Shown one piece after another: positions 1-11,300 of a stretch of 64,000 nucleotides of DNA; position 1 is the stretch's first letter; every line of letters starts with the position of its first letter. Location of the stretch: NCBI RefSeq assembly GCF_902459505.1, contig NC_047100.1:31124469-31188468 (forward strand), in the 5' to 3' direction. The position numbers were made by a program, and so were the translations under genes. The notes beneath the pieces were generated by a model. It was not told the origin of the DNA and did not search any database. It worked only from the letters and a program-made list of their open reading frames with translations. The stretch is from Geotrypetes seraphini. Taxonomy: Eukaryota > Chordata > Amphibia > Gymnophiona > Dermophiidae.

Positions 1-633
1 CTTCCTAGCATCACCTTGAAATTTCCCTCCCCTGATTTTCAGCGAGTGTCCTATGGTTACGGAGGGCCCTGTAAGACTGAAGATATCATCTTTCACCTCT
101 ATACGCCCCGTGATATACTTATAGGTCTCAATCATGTCCCCCCTCTCTCTTCGCTCCTCCAGTGAGTACATCCGCAGTTTTTTTAGCCTTTCTTCATACG
201 TGAGATCCCTGAGCCCCAAGACCATCCTGGTAGCCATTCGCTGAACCGACTCAATTCTCAACACATCTTTCCGGTAGTGTGGTCTCCAGAAATGAACACA
301 ATACTCGAGATGAGGTCTCACCATGGATCTGTACAGTGGCATTATGACTTCAGGTTTTCTGCTGACAAAACCCCTACGGATGCAGCCCATCATTTGTCTT
401 GCCTTGGACGAAGCCTTCTCCACATGATTGGCAGCCTTCATATCATCGCTAATGATCACTCCTAAATCATATTCCACCGTGGTCCTGGACAAGGTTTCAC
501 CATTTAGTGTGTAAGTTCTGTGTGGATTTTTTTTGCCTAGGTGCATTACTTTACATTTTTTAGCATTGAAGCCTAGCTGCCAAGTTGATGACCACTGTTC
601 CAGCTGCCGTAGGTCCTGCGTCATAAAGTCATG
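1..633 (-). mobile_element. CR1-A LINE fragment, 5' truncated, running off the left edge
   Basis: The minus strand is open throughout and reads WSSTWQLGFNAKKCKVMHLG, GCIRRGFVSRKPEVIMPLYR and ERLKKLRMYSLEERRERGDM. This matches the C-terminal RT region of the CR1-A copies at 8105 and 13890. Confidence 0.9.
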
Positions 634-1212
634 CACACTGCTTTTGCCTACTATGCAGTAAATTTCTATCTATACCCATCTATCCCCTTTTCTAGCAGGA
701 ATTTGTCCAATCCTTTCTTAAACCCCAGTACCGTACTCTGCCCTATAACGTCCTCTGGAATTACATTCCAGGTGTCCACCACACGTTGTGTAAAGAAGAA
801 CTTCCTAGCATTTGTTTTGAATTTGTCCCCTTTCAACTTTTCCGAATGTCCTCTTGTTTTTTTATTTTCTGAAAGTTTGAAGAATCTGTCCCTCTCTACT
901 CTCTCTATGCCCTTCATGATCTTGTAAGTCTCTATCATATCTCCTCTTAATCTTCTCTTTTCCAGGGAAAAGAGTCCCAGTTTTTCCAATCTCTCAGCGT
1001 ATGAAAGGCTTTCCATCCCCTTAATCAGTTGTGTCGCTCTTCTCTGAACTCTCTCGAGTAACGCCATATCCTTCTTAAGGTACGGTGACCAATACTGGAC
1101 GCAGTACTCAAGATGTGGACGCACCATTGCCCGATACAGCGGCAGGATAACTTCTTTCGTTCTGGTTGTAATATCCTTCTTGATTATACCTAGCATTCTA
1201 TTCGCTCTTTTA
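634..1212 (-). mobile_element. CR1-B LINE fragment
   Basis: A 176-codon minus-strand frame (666-1196) reads MLGIIKKDITTRTKEVILPL through VRPHLEYCVQYWSPYLKKDM to RKFFFTQRVVDTWN. It is the same family as the longer copy at 49576. The tail after GIDGYR is cut, abutting the CR1-A fragment. Confidence 0.9.
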
Positions 1213-1226
1213 GCTGTTCATTAGCA

Positions 1227-1419
1227 CAGTGGTTCTTAAAACTGTCCTGGGAGATCTCCAGCCAGTTGGGTTTTCAAGATATCCCTAATGAATATGCATG
1301 AGGCAGATTTGCATGCCTGTCACGTTTATTATATGCAGATCTGTCTCATGCATATTCATTAGGGATATCTTGAAACCCAACTGGCTGGGGGTCCCCCAGG
1401 ACTAGTTTAAGAACCACTG
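1227..1419. mobile_element. Palindromic hAT-type MITE
   Basis: Ends CAGTGGTTC.../...GAACCACTG and nearly whole-length inverted symmetry around the cores aatgaatatgcatgag and ctcatgcatattcatt. Flanks cattagca and cactagtg give only a weak 8-base duplication. Confidence 0.85.
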
Positions 1420-1432
1420 CACTAGTGAATCA

Positions 1433-2035
1433 ATGTCTGGAGGCTGGCAAAGCAAATACCTCCACCTCCTACAACACAGCCCTGGGTCTTTACAGCTTTG
1501 GGACACCCCTATAAAGCTCTCCGAAGAGGTTAGGTATCAAGGAGTTGTGGTGAACTCAAAATTGACTTTTCAAGGTCATGTTCAGGAGTTGATTAAAAAA
1601 TATTATTTTCAGATTGTGTCTTTTTAATAGGCTTTGACTGTATTTTTGCCTGATAGCACATTTAAGGCCATCTTGTAGTCAATGGTACTATCGTGTCTGG
1701 ACTATCGTAATCTTGTTCTCTTGGGCCTACCAACATTCCCGTTGAGTGCATTACAGGTTGCTCAAAACTCAGTGGTTAGGACTCTTTTTCGCTTGGAAAG
1801 GACTGAACATGGAACAGAATATTACATGAAGTAGTACTGCTTGAAGTTAGAAGACCGTCTATACTTTAGACTGCTTGTGTTGGTTTATTTGTGAATACAT
1901 GGCCTGGATCCCGCAAGTTTGGTGGGTATTATTCAGGCTTATGTCCCGCTACCCAAACTACATTCTGTGCATAATTGTAACTTATTTGTACCACTTGTAA
2001 GGGAATTGAGACTGAATACAAGTTTCCATGTTTAT
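1433..2035 (+). mobile_element. L2-like LINE fragment
   Basis: Broken reading frames show LSEEVRYQGVVVNSKLTFQ, SCLDYRNLVLLGLP and LQVAQNSVVRTLFRLERTEH. These match the C-terminal RT region of L2/CR1-like LINEs. Several stops and shifts mark an old copy. Confidence 0.75.
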
Positions 2036-2039
2036 TGTA

Positions 2040-2640
2040 AATTTGATTGAATGCTTATCAAAATACTAAGCGTTTTACAACAATAAATTGGAGGTAAGAA
2101 CAAACAGACAAAATTTTACTCAGACAAACAAAATACAAAGTAAATGTACTAAGAATGAGGAGGAAAGGGGGGGGGAAACCTACAAGAAATACAGCAAAGT
2201 GAATGTATATGGGAGAAGACAAAAGGACTGAGGGGATCAATGAGAAAAGAATAGTGGGATCATTAGTCAAAAGCATCAATGAATAGGAAGCTTTTTAAAG
2301 CTCCCTTAAATTGGTCTCAATTTTGCTCTGCCCGAAGATGAAGGTGCAGTAACTGAGAATATTGTTGTTCTACGGGTATTTATTATTTTTAGAGAAGGAA
2401 CCCAGAGCAGATGTTGTCCAGAGGATCTTAAGGATCTATTAGATTCATAAGGTATAAGATTTTTATTGAGGAAAGCCGGTTCTTTAGTTTTGAGGGTGTT
2501 GAAAATTAAGAGGGCAATCTTAACCTGTGTTGGACTGGAAGCCAGTAGGCTTTTTTTCAAAAAGAGGTAACGTGTTCATAATCACTTTGATGGCAGTATT
2601 TTGTATTAACTGTAGGTACCTAATACCTCACGTGCAAGTA
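2040..2640 (-). mobile_element. L2-like LINE 3' part
   Basis: The minus strand encodes KIALLIFNTLKTKEPAFLNK and SNRSLRSSGQHLLWVPSLK, ending in a K-x-F-L-F-type terminus and a long untranslated tail toward 2040. Confidence 0.75.
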
Positions 2641-2689
2641 TGTTTTTCTGTAGGGGCCCCCCAGGAATGATGTACATTTGAAAGCAATG

Positions 2690-2855
2690 TAATTTTGGTG
2701 CTTTTAAGAACTTACTGAAGAGACATCTATTCTGTAACATGAAATATGGGCATTAAGATTTGTGATGGTGTAAGCGCTGGTCGCTTATTTGTTTGTGTTT
2801 TTTTATATGTATGTTTAAATTGTGAGCCGCCTTGGGAAAGGTGGGATTCAAATTT
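2690..2855 (+). mobile_element. LINE 3' end
   Basis: ttttaagaacttactgaag encodes the LINE terminus FKNLLKRHLF. It is followed by the shared untranslated phrase attgtgagccgcc. Confidence 0.6.
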
Positions 2856-3313
2856 ATTTAAAAATTTTATAAACCGCCCAATCGGCCTTCTAGGCGGTGA
2901 ACATTATGTTAAAAACATATATGGGATAACTATACATCCTTTAAAACAATAATCATCATTAAAAACATTTAAAAACAATACAAAAACAAACAGAAACAAA
3001 AAAGGAAAGAAGGATAGAACTACAATTCATCAAGTAAGAAAGAGAACATATAGGGAAAGAACAAAAGGGAGGGTGTCTAAAAGTAGAGTAAAACTATGTA
3101 GCCCTAAAAAGGGCATTTAGGTCTCGAAAGCATCAAGAAAAAGAAATGGTTTTAAATTCGTCTTAAAATGGTGAAGAGTTGATTCTTCCCGTAAGTGGAC
3201 CGGAATATTATTCCAAAGAGATAGAGCGCTGACAGAGAAAATGGTGGACCTCATTGTGTTGATAAACTTCAGAGACGGAACAGATAAAAGGTTTTTAGAA
3301 GAAGATCTTAGAG
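2856..3313 (-). mobile_element. L2-like LINE 3' part (split by T-element)
   Basis: The minus strand carries the same tail layout as 45662-46182: a conserved 3' end, then the reverse of gcgctgacagagaaaatggt. It is cut at 3313 by the DNA transposon and continues at 5781. Confidence 0.75.
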
Positions 3314-4269
3314 GGGCATAATTGAAAGGGACGTCTAAGTCCGTTTACATCCAACTCGCAAGTCGTCCAAAGTAAAAAACAGTCTAGGACACATTTTCGA
3401 AATATACGTCCAAAATTTTTTTACTTTTGAAAATTGTCTAATTATACGTCCTGCCGTTCTGATCGTCTGTCGCTAAAGCGTCCATCTTTATACCACATTT
3501 CCATCCAACTTTTTGTCCAAGCCCAAAACGCCTAGAACAAGCCCTATTGGACGTGGGAGGGGTCTGCAAAGTGATGGACTGAACATTCAGACATGCCACC
3601 TAAAAAGTGAGGTACCTTACAGGGCACTGCTGTGAACTTCACAAAAAGGGTGCCATGTCTTCTCCCCACAGCTCCCTTATAGGTCATGGTGAGCCCCCCA
3701 AACCACCTCCAGAATCCCCTAGACCCACTTATCTACCACCTCAATAGCCCTTATGGTTGCAGGAGCCACTTATATGCCAGTACAAAAGGGTTTTGGGGGT
3801 GTATAGGAGAGTGCACATGTTTCAGTATCAATGCAGTGATTACAGGGGCTTATGGGCATGGGTCCTCCTCTCCACGAGTCCCTAACCCACCCCCATGAGG
3901 ACTTAAGCTGCCTCTGTGCTGGACGACTAGGCTTTCCTATGCTAGGCGGCCAGGTGATGATGGGCTGGAGGCTGAATTTTAAAGCTGTGATTAATATTTT
4001 ATGGGGGGGGTTGGGGATCACTGGGGTAGTGTGCGGGGGTCTGTTTTATGTGTTTGCAGTGCTTATCTGGTGACTTTAGATGGATTTTTGTGACTTAGAC
4101 CATGTTTTACATGGTCTAAGTCACAACGTCCAAGTTTCGTCTATGCTGGGCTGTATAACTTTCAGTTATACATGCTGTACAACTAAGTCTAAGCCGGCCC
4201 ACGTCCCGCCCAACTCCCGCCCTCGACACTCCTCCCAAAATGCCCCGTTTAGCTTTGGTCATTCAGCGG

Positions 4270-5256
4270 CACTATGAAGGCCTGGGTCGTTAATAATAGG
4301 AAGGAACCGTATATGCTGGGAGGAGAGAAGCTGATATGCACGGACGGGGAGAGGGACCTTGGGGTGATAGTGTCCGAAGATCTAAAGGCGAAAAAACAGT
4401 GTGACAAGGCAGTGGCTGCTGCCAGAAGGATTCTGGGCTGTATAAAGAGAGGCGTAGTCAGTAGAAGGAAGAAGGTGTTGATGCCCCTGTACAGGTCATT
4501 GGTGAGGCCCCACTTGGAGTATTGTGTTCAGTTTTGGAGACCGTATCTGGCGTAAGACGTAAGAAGACTTGAGGCGGTCCAGAGGAGGGCGACGAAAATG
4601 ATAGGAGGCTTGCGCCAGAAGACGTATGAGGAGAGACTGGAAGCCCTGAATATGTATACCCTAGAAGAAAGGAGAGACAGGGGAGATATGATTCAGACGT
4701 TCAAATACTTAAAGGGTATTAACGTAGAACAAAATCTTTTCTAGAGAAAGGAAAATGGTAAAACCAGAGGACATAATTTGAGGTTGAGGGGTGGTAGATT
4801 CAGGGGCAATGTTAGGAAATTCTACTTTACGGAGAGGGAGGTGGTTGCCTGGAATGCGCTCCCGAGAGAGGTGGTGGAGAGTAAAACTGTGACTGAGTTC
4901 AAAGAAGCGTGGGATGAACACAGAAGATTTAGAATCAGAAAATAATATTAAATATTGAACTAAGGCCAGTTATTGGGCAGACTTGCACGGTCTGTGTCTG
5001 TGTATGGCCGTTTGGTGGAGGATGGGCAGGGGAGGGCTTCAATGGCTGGGAGGGTGTAGATGGGCTGGAGTAAGTCTTAACAGAGATTTCGGCAGGTGGA
5101 ACCCAAGCATAGTACCGGGTAAAGCTTTGGATTCTTACCCAGAAATAGCTAAGAAGAAAAGAAAAAAAAAAATTTAAACTGAATCAGGTTGGGCAGACTG
5201 GATGGACCATTCGGGTCTTTATCTGCTGTCATCTACTATGTTACTATGTTATGTTA
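4270..5256 (+). mobile_element. CR1-E LINE, 5' truncated
   Basis: Opens with ERDLGVIVSEDLKAKKQCDK and ILGCIKRGVVSRRKKVLMPL. A stop follows in the first 100 codons, then RRLEAVQRRATKMIGGL and later segments in other frames. The tail ends gggcagactggatggacc...tctactatgttactatgtt, shared with 32842-33365. Confidence 0.9.
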
Positions 5257-5660
5257 CACCCAAAACTAAGAATGAAAAAGAAAAGGAACAGAAAAGAAAT
5301 GATGTCTATTCATCACAATACTTTTCCAATGGCCCCCATATCTTTACAAAGTTATTATATGTCCCTTTTTGTACTGCTATTGCTCTTTCCATCTTTTTCA
5401 TTCTTAGTTTTATCTAGCACACTCAAGGGGGAGGGTGGATTTGGGATGTAATTTAATACGATATGTTATAATATGTTGTATAATATAGTATATTTCTATT
5501 TTAGTTCAGAATGTGATGAAGGGTGGGTGGATGGGGATTTTACACTATTAGATTTTATGTGTTAGATATTATAGTGCTATATGGAAATTACTTTTCTGAT
5601 ATATTTTTGTGCACTTATTGTTTGATTTGAAAATGAATAAAGATTTTTAAATAAAAAAGA
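5257..5660 (+). mobile_element. L1-like 3' end
   Basis: A T-rich untranslated stretch ends tgatttgaaaatgaataaagatttttaaataaaa, a layout shared with 23255-23350 and 51040-51148. No coding motif is visible. Confidence 0.45.
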
Positions 5661-5780
5661 AATACATCCAAAACCGGTTTTTAGTATCAGCACTTGGACG
5701 TATTTGGGAAATGTTTTTCCAAGTGCCGACTTAGGCTGGTTTTTGGACGTTTTTCTCTTTCGATTATGAGCCCCTTAGAG

Positions 5781-5935
5781 TCTTAGAAGAACTATAGGGA
5801 ATAAGAAGGTTATTGATAAATTCTGTTTGACTATTTTGTCTAGTTTTAAAGGTTAGTAAAATAATTTTGTATGTGATTATATGTTCAACCGGCAACCAAT
5901 GAGCTTTATAAAGGAGGGGAGTAGCATGAAGAAAA
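5781..5935 (-). mobile_element. L2-like LINE, upstream part of the copy split by the T-element
   Basis: The minus strand reads LYKAHWLPVEHIITYKIILL and LLIPYSSSKTLRGS, then continues into 3313-2856 after removing the T-element. Confidence 0.75.
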
Positions 5936-6617
5936 GAAAAGAAACACAGCATTCAGTCTTTGAAAACTCTTTCTTTGTCATTGTCCCTCGAGGTGCAGGG
6001 TGTGAATGTGAGTTACAGATTGACTCTGATTCTGATCAGATACAAGTGAAATATTCTTGCTCAGAACTCCGTTGACCCTTTCTCATGTTGTGCTAAACTG
6101 CTGCTGTCACTTTGGCATGAACTTAGCTGCTCCGACTCTGCTTACTGTTTGCTGTTCTCTTATTTTGTCTATATGCCCAGGCCTGCACAAGTGAGCCAAA
6201 GAATTCTGCAAACTCAGCGATGACGACATCCTCGGCTTCACAGTGTTCTTCTGTAAATACACGTTCCCGGCAAAGAAATTCAAGAACACAGTGCAGCAAT
6301 GAACTCATGGCTTCAAAACATCGCGTGAAAATGAATCGGTTCGTCAATCATATATGAATGAAAGCAAAGCTCAGTGTGTTTGGCTTTGTTAGAAGGATAT
6401 CACATAGCAGGAAATCAGAATGGTATTTTTTTTTCTCACCTGATTTTTCTGTTATCCTGTAGCCCTAAGTATATTGCTGTATTGACTCCCATCAAAAACT
6501 GTTTGGAGATGTGGCATCAGGAAAGACACCTCACTTAGGGGTCCTTTTACTAAGTTGTGTTAAATGCGAATGTGTGCTTAAAGCAACATAAACAGCCTAA
6601 CATGGGACATTCTAAAG
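5936..6617. other. No assigned feature
   Basis: No gene or clear repeat was seen, apart from a short phrase near 6538 (aggggtccttttactaag) typical of a small MITE found elsewhere in the window. Confidence 0.5.
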
Positions 6618-7335
6618 CAGTGTTCTTCAACCTTTCGACACCTATGGACCGGCGGAAATAAAATAATTATTTTGTGGACCGGCAGTTGAAGAACTGGGCT
6701 AAGTCATGCCCATCCCCACCCAATCTCCGCCCCCATAATAGTACTAATTGTAACACCATTTTTTCCATTCATTTTTCATATATATACACACACACAATAT
6801 AATCGTAGTAACAACGCATAATGGTTAACCACAAAATTAAATTACACAAAGCACACTGTATGCTTTTCAACATTCATTCCTACCAGAAAACAGATAACCC
6901 CATGCAAATGCAGGACCAAGAACTCAAAGTACTAATATTCACAAACAAACCCTAAGATGCAAGACTCTTCAAGCAGTACAACCCCAGGGGAAAAGAAACA
7001 AATGCATTTCTTCCTGAACAGACAAATCAATCATTAAATAAAAGCATTCCCCCTACCGTTGTTGTCTCTCTCCCTCCATGCTGTGCCTTGCCTTCTGACC
7101 TGCCCCCCGGTGTTATCTTTGGGCCGGTCCACGGTGCGATCAACGCAGCGTCTTCGGGCCAGCTTCCTGAGTGCTGTGGGCAGCGGCTCCTCGCATGCGT
7201 CCCGCGCCTCATCTGGAAGCCTTCCCTCTGACGTTGCTTCCGGTTCAGGCGCGGGACGTGCATAGGAGCCTTTTCCCATGGCTTTGTGCACTGCAGCACT
7301 CAGGAAGCCGGCCTGAAGACACCGCGTTGATCTCC
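6618..7335. mobile_element. Nonautonomous hAT (cagtgttcttcaacc family)
   Basis: Starts CAGTGTTCTTCAACC and has the phrase atggaccggcggaaataaaa. Its right part (7190-7320) matches 46375-46520 (ctcatctggaagcc, gctttgtgcactg). The right end is worn. Confidence 0.75.
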
Positions 7336-8104
7336 TCTGCATGTGCATTTATTCTGCATTTTATTTGGGGGGGGAATGGATACGCTAGTCAGCTAGTTTT
7401 ATTTTATGTTAACTGGTTAATATAGGACCCTTTATACCCCCTAAATAGGAGGCATTAACTGGCAAATTCTATGTAGTTCGCCTAAAGTTAGGCACCTACA
7501 TCGGTATGCCTAGTTGATATAGACACCTGACTTACCCCCCTTTTATGAAACTGAATTAGCTTTTTTTTTATCGTCGGCCACAGCAGTAAAAGTTCCAAAA
7601 GTCAAAGGAAGTTTTTACCACCATGGCCGGCAATAAAAAAGACTAAGACGACTTCATAAAAGGGGAGGAAAGAATCAAATAGGCTTAGCATAAGGTGCAC
7701 CAAGCCAATTTCTTGGCACAGCTCTGAAATTTTCAGCGCGTGAGCAAGGCTGACTTTCAGATGAGTTTGGAAGCAATTTTTAATCTGACCGATCTGAGTC
7801 TGAAAACAAATGAAAGATCTCTTCCCATGAAAATGAAAACCCAAGACAGTCACCTTAGTCTCTTCAGCATTAGATTACAAACCACAATGTCTGACACCAT
7901 TAAGAGCTTTCAGAAGCTTGGATTTCATACGACTCTGAAAAGTATGGGGAAAGCAAATACCATTGATTGCAACGGATGCTTTGGTGAAATCTTGTCATTG
8001 GGGCCAGCTTTCAAAATGATCATAAGTACTAAACTCAACCAAAATGTCTTCTCCCTGCTAGACTAAGGATGTTTTATTTTATTGTGGGTAAGGTTCTGTG
8101 TATA
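7336..8104. other. No assigned gene
   Basis: Includes MITE-like phrases near 7530 (ccccttttatgaaact). A 108-codon open frame at 7740-8066 has no recognisable domain and is probably chance. Confidence 0.5.
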
Positions 8105-9055
8105 AGTACTGTACATTATTTGCCAACGATGCTAAACTATGCAACATTGTGGGCAGGGCAAAGGAACCTGATAGCGCAACCAGGCCCAACACTATGGAGC
8201 AGGACCTACTTCTGCTGGAACAATGGTCCAGTACTTGGCAACTAAACTTTAATGCCAAAAAATGTAAAGTAATGCTTCTTGGAAGCAGTAATCCATGCAG
8301 AACATACACCTTGAACGGTGAAAGCTTAACAAGAACTACAGCAGAAAGGGACTTAGGAGTTCTCATCTGGGACGATATGAAAGTTGCAAATCAAGTGGAG
8401 AAAACTTCAGCAAAAGCTAGACAAATGCTGGGTTGCATCAGAAGGAGCTTCATCAGCCAAAAGCCTGACGTCATACTGCCATTGTACAGATCCATGATGA
8501 GACCTCACCTGGAGCACTGTGTCCAGTTCTGGAGGCCACATTATCAAAAAGATGTGAAGAGAATGGAGTCGATCCAGAGAATGGCCACTAGGATGGTCTC
8601 AGGACTTAAAAATATCCCATATGAAGAACGTCTGACCAGACTGCGCTTATATTCTCACGAGGAGCGCAGAGAAAGGGGGGACATGATAGAAACATTCAAA
8701 TACATCACGGGTCGAATTGAGGTGGAGGAAGAAATCTTTTTTCTTACGGGTCCCACGGCAACAAGAGGGCATTCGCTAAAACTTAAAGGGGGGAGATTTC
8801 ATAGTGACACCAGAAAATACTTCTTCACTGAACGGGTGATTGATCGATGGATGGAATAGTCTTCCACGCCAAGTGGTCGAGGCCAGCAATGTGCTCAACT
8901 TCAAGAGACGATGGGACAAACACATGGGGTTGCTACAGAGTTATGCTTAAAAGATGGATTCTCGTGGGAGAAGGGATTCTAGAGTGGGCAGATTTGTTGG
9001 GCCACCGGCCCTTTTCTGCCGTCATACTCTATGTTTCTATGTTACTCCACTCTGT
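8105..9055 (+). mobile_element. CR1-A LINE, 5' truncated
   Basis: A 253-codon frame (8098-8859) starts at the catalytic motif but reads FANDAKL where other copies have FADDAKL, so the first catalytic Asp is lost. It continues VMLLGSSNPCRTYTLNGE through FTERVIDRWM. A 4-base duplication (gatggatgg) near 8850 shifts the frame. The 3' end is tctatgtttctatg. Confidence 0.93.
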
Positions 9056-9099
9056 ATTGTTTTATGATTGATGGACAGAAAATACATCCTGATATTAAT

Positions 9100-9360
9100 C
9101 AATCTATATAGGCCTGAGTAAGGGGAATCTAAATATGGCTGCAAAGCTAATATTTGGTAAGGGGAAATTTGATCATGTGTCTCCTCTTTTGAGAAATCTT
9201 CACTGGCTCCCTGTCTAAATTAGAGTACAGTTTAAATGAACTTCCATGGTTTTTAAAAATCATTCACGGGCTATTTATGTCTTTGATTCCTCTTATTTTT
9301 GAATAGCCAGAGATCTGATTCAAGAAACTCAGAAATTTAAACTGTCCTTTCCATCTTTAA
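9100..9360 (+). mobile_element. L2-like LINE fragment
   Basis: Encodes KFDHVSPLLRNLHWLPV followed by broken frames, the conserved LINE C-terminal motif. Confidence 0.7.
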
Positions 9361-9520
9361 ACACCCTCCAGGAATTCAAAACAAAGTTAGACAAGTTCCT
9401 GCTAAACCAGAACGTACGCAGGTAAGGCTAATCTCAGTTAGGGCGCTGGTCTTTGACCTAAGCGCTGCTGCGTGAGCGGACGGCTGAGCACGATGGCAAT
9501 TCTTATATTCTTATGTTAAA
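9361..9520 (+). mobile_element. CR1-F LINE 3' end
   Basis: Matches the 3' end of 57665-58180 (acaaagttagacaagttcct, gcacgatgg) and ends in attcttatattcttatg. Confidence 0.8.
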
Positions 9521-9544
9521 TCCCGAGTGGAGTAGAACAGGTAC

Positions 9545-9925
9545 AAGTAAATCGATTTTTCACCCTGTCAAAAATGACAAAGACTAGGGGACACTCGATT
9601 AAGTTACAGGTAAATACTTTGAAAACCAATAGGAGGAAAGTTTTTTTCACTCAGAGAATAGTTAAGCTCTGGAACACGTTGCCAGAGGTTGTGGTAAGAG
9701 CGGACAGCATGGCTGGTTTTAAGAAAGGTTTGGGCAAGTTCCTGGAGGAAAAGTCCATAGTCTGTTATTGAGAAAGATATGTGGGAAGCCACTGCTTGCC
9801 CTGAATCAGTAGCATAGAATATTGCTACTCCTTGGGTTTTGGCCAGGTACTAGTGACCTGGATTGGCCACCGTGGCTTGATGGACCTTTGGTCTGAGCCA
9901 GTAAGGCTATGCTTATGTTCTTAAG
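9545..9925 (+). mobile_element. CR1-G LINE 3' end
   Basis: Encodes KTRGHSIKLQ, KVFFTQRIVKLWNTLPEV and GFKKGLGKFLEEKSIVCY, then the tail gatggacctttggtctgagc and ttatgttctta. Confidence 0.85.
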
Positions 9926-10331
9926 GTGTCAAAGGGCAACAGCCCCATTACAAAGGAGTCCCAATGCAATGATGCAGTGCATAAACTTCATTTAACTCCA
10001 GAAGTTTGGTTACATTCAGTGGCATAGTAAGGAGGGGGAGGGGCGGTGGGGGGGGTCTGTCCCGGGCACAGTCTTGGTAGTGGCGCTGGCAGCCGTCCTC
10101 CTTTCTGCCCCCCCCTGGCTCCTTCCCGACCCCCCTTGCCACATGCATTCGGACCTTCCCTTCCTTCATACCGTTTTAATTTGTTGTAGAGTTGGTGATG
10201 ATATTGTGAACCGTGATCATTGTGATTCAATTTAGTGAAGATCGATTTTTACTTCCTCTAGTTTTTGAGGTAACCTTGAGGGGGCTCTGTTAGTTTGTGA
10301 TTGTACTGTAACTATAAGTGTAACTCATGTA

Positions 10332-10789
10332 CAGTATAATCTCGTTATAATGGACTTCAAAGGACCTGGAAAAACAGTCCGTTATAACCAAAGTTGCATT
10401 TTTAAAATTTTATTTAGGTCAACTTGAAACAACGTACAATCAATGAACAACCATATCGGCACATCAAAACAAAATTCAACAAAACATTGGCACGAAATGA
10501 TTGCAAACCCAGAACCCTAAAAGATGTTCTAAAAAGCATTATGTCGTACTGTACTGGAAAGAAAAATACTCTGTCATTTTTTTCTGGGCTGCATTTTGAT
10601 ACTATATCACCGGAGCCTGCATGACTGTTATAGCCGAACAAAACTACAGCTAAAAGCAGCCCTGGGGACCAAATTGGTTGTCCGTTACATCCGAAAGTCC
10701 GCTATATGCGCTTGGCCGGGTCCAGTGGACCTCGTCCACTATAGACGAGGCTCCATTATAAGCGAGTCCATTATGACGAGATTATACTG
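10332..10789. mobile_element. Tigger/pogo-type MITE
   Basis: Inverted ends CAGTATAATCTCGTTATAAT and ATTATGACGAGATTATACTG are flanked by TA on both sides. The phrases gttataatggacttc and agtccgctat are typical of pogo-type MITEs. Confidence 0.85.
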
Positions 10790-10843
10790 TATGCTGTTTT
10801 GAACTATTGTGAATGTTTTACTGTTAACTACTTAGGTATAGGC

Positions 10844-11018
10844 CAGGGGTGTCCAATGTCGGTCCTCGAGGGCCGCAGTCCAGTCGGGTTTTCAGGATTT
10901 CCCCAATGAATATGCATTGAAAGCAGTGCATGCAAATAGATCTCATGCATATTCATTGGGGAAATCCTGAAAACCCGACTGGACTGCGGCCCTCGAGGAC
11001 CGACATTGGACACCCCTG
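10844..11018. mobile_element. Palindromic hAT MITE with perfect target duplication
   Basis: A nearly perfect palindrome starting CAGGGGTGTCCAATGTCGG and ending with its complement. GTATAGGC repeats at 10836-10843 and 11019-11026. Confidence 0.92.
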
Positions 11019-11059
11019 GTATAGGCAGTCTAGAAATGTTAGAAATAAGTAAATAATTT

Positions 11060-11210
11060 TCTGGGCACGAGCAACATTACGAACTTGCTGCCCGCATTGG
11101 TGTCACCTTTCTCTGACATCACTTCTGGACTCCACGCCTAGGTAGTGACATGAGAGGGAAAGCTGAAACGATGCGGGCAGCAAGTTCGTAATGTTGCTCA
11201 CGCTCGGAAA
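11060..11210. repeat. Inverted repeat inside the hAT
   Basis: gagcaacattacgaacttgc near 11070 is inverted at 11181-11200 (gcaagttcgtaatgttgctc), forming a 130-base hairpin. Confidence 0.8.
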
Positions 11211-11300
11211 ATTAAAAAGGTATGGGGAAGCGAAGGGGCGCTTGCATGGCGGGGGGGGGGGGGAGGTACCACTCATCCTCGCTATGCCACTGGTTACATT

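Larger units (their letters stand above)
3314..5773. mobile_element. T-element: DNA transposon with GGGCATAAT ends
   Basis: Terminal inverted repeats GGGCATAATTGAAAG and CTTTCGATTATGAGCCC. The flanking 7-base duplication CTTAGAG is perfect (3307-3313 and 5774-5780). It splits an L2-like LINE. The interior shares the phrase tagcccttatggttgcagga with T-element copies at 27700 and 31500. No transposase is visible. A CR1 and an L1-like tail are nested inside. Confidence 0.82.
10017..11292. mobile_element. hAT transposon with perfect 8-bp target duplication
   Basis: Ends CAGTGGCATAGTAAGGA and TCCTCGCTATGCCACTG, flanked by GTTACATT at 10009-10016 and 11293-11300. No transposase is visible. A Tigger MITE and a palindromic hAT lie inside. 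Related ends occur at 24613 and 42655. Confidence 0.88.

Noticed and set aside
7740-8066. 108-codon open frame as a host gene or exon
   Set aside because: No recognisable domain, no splice or promoter context, and composition like the surrounding intergenic sequence.
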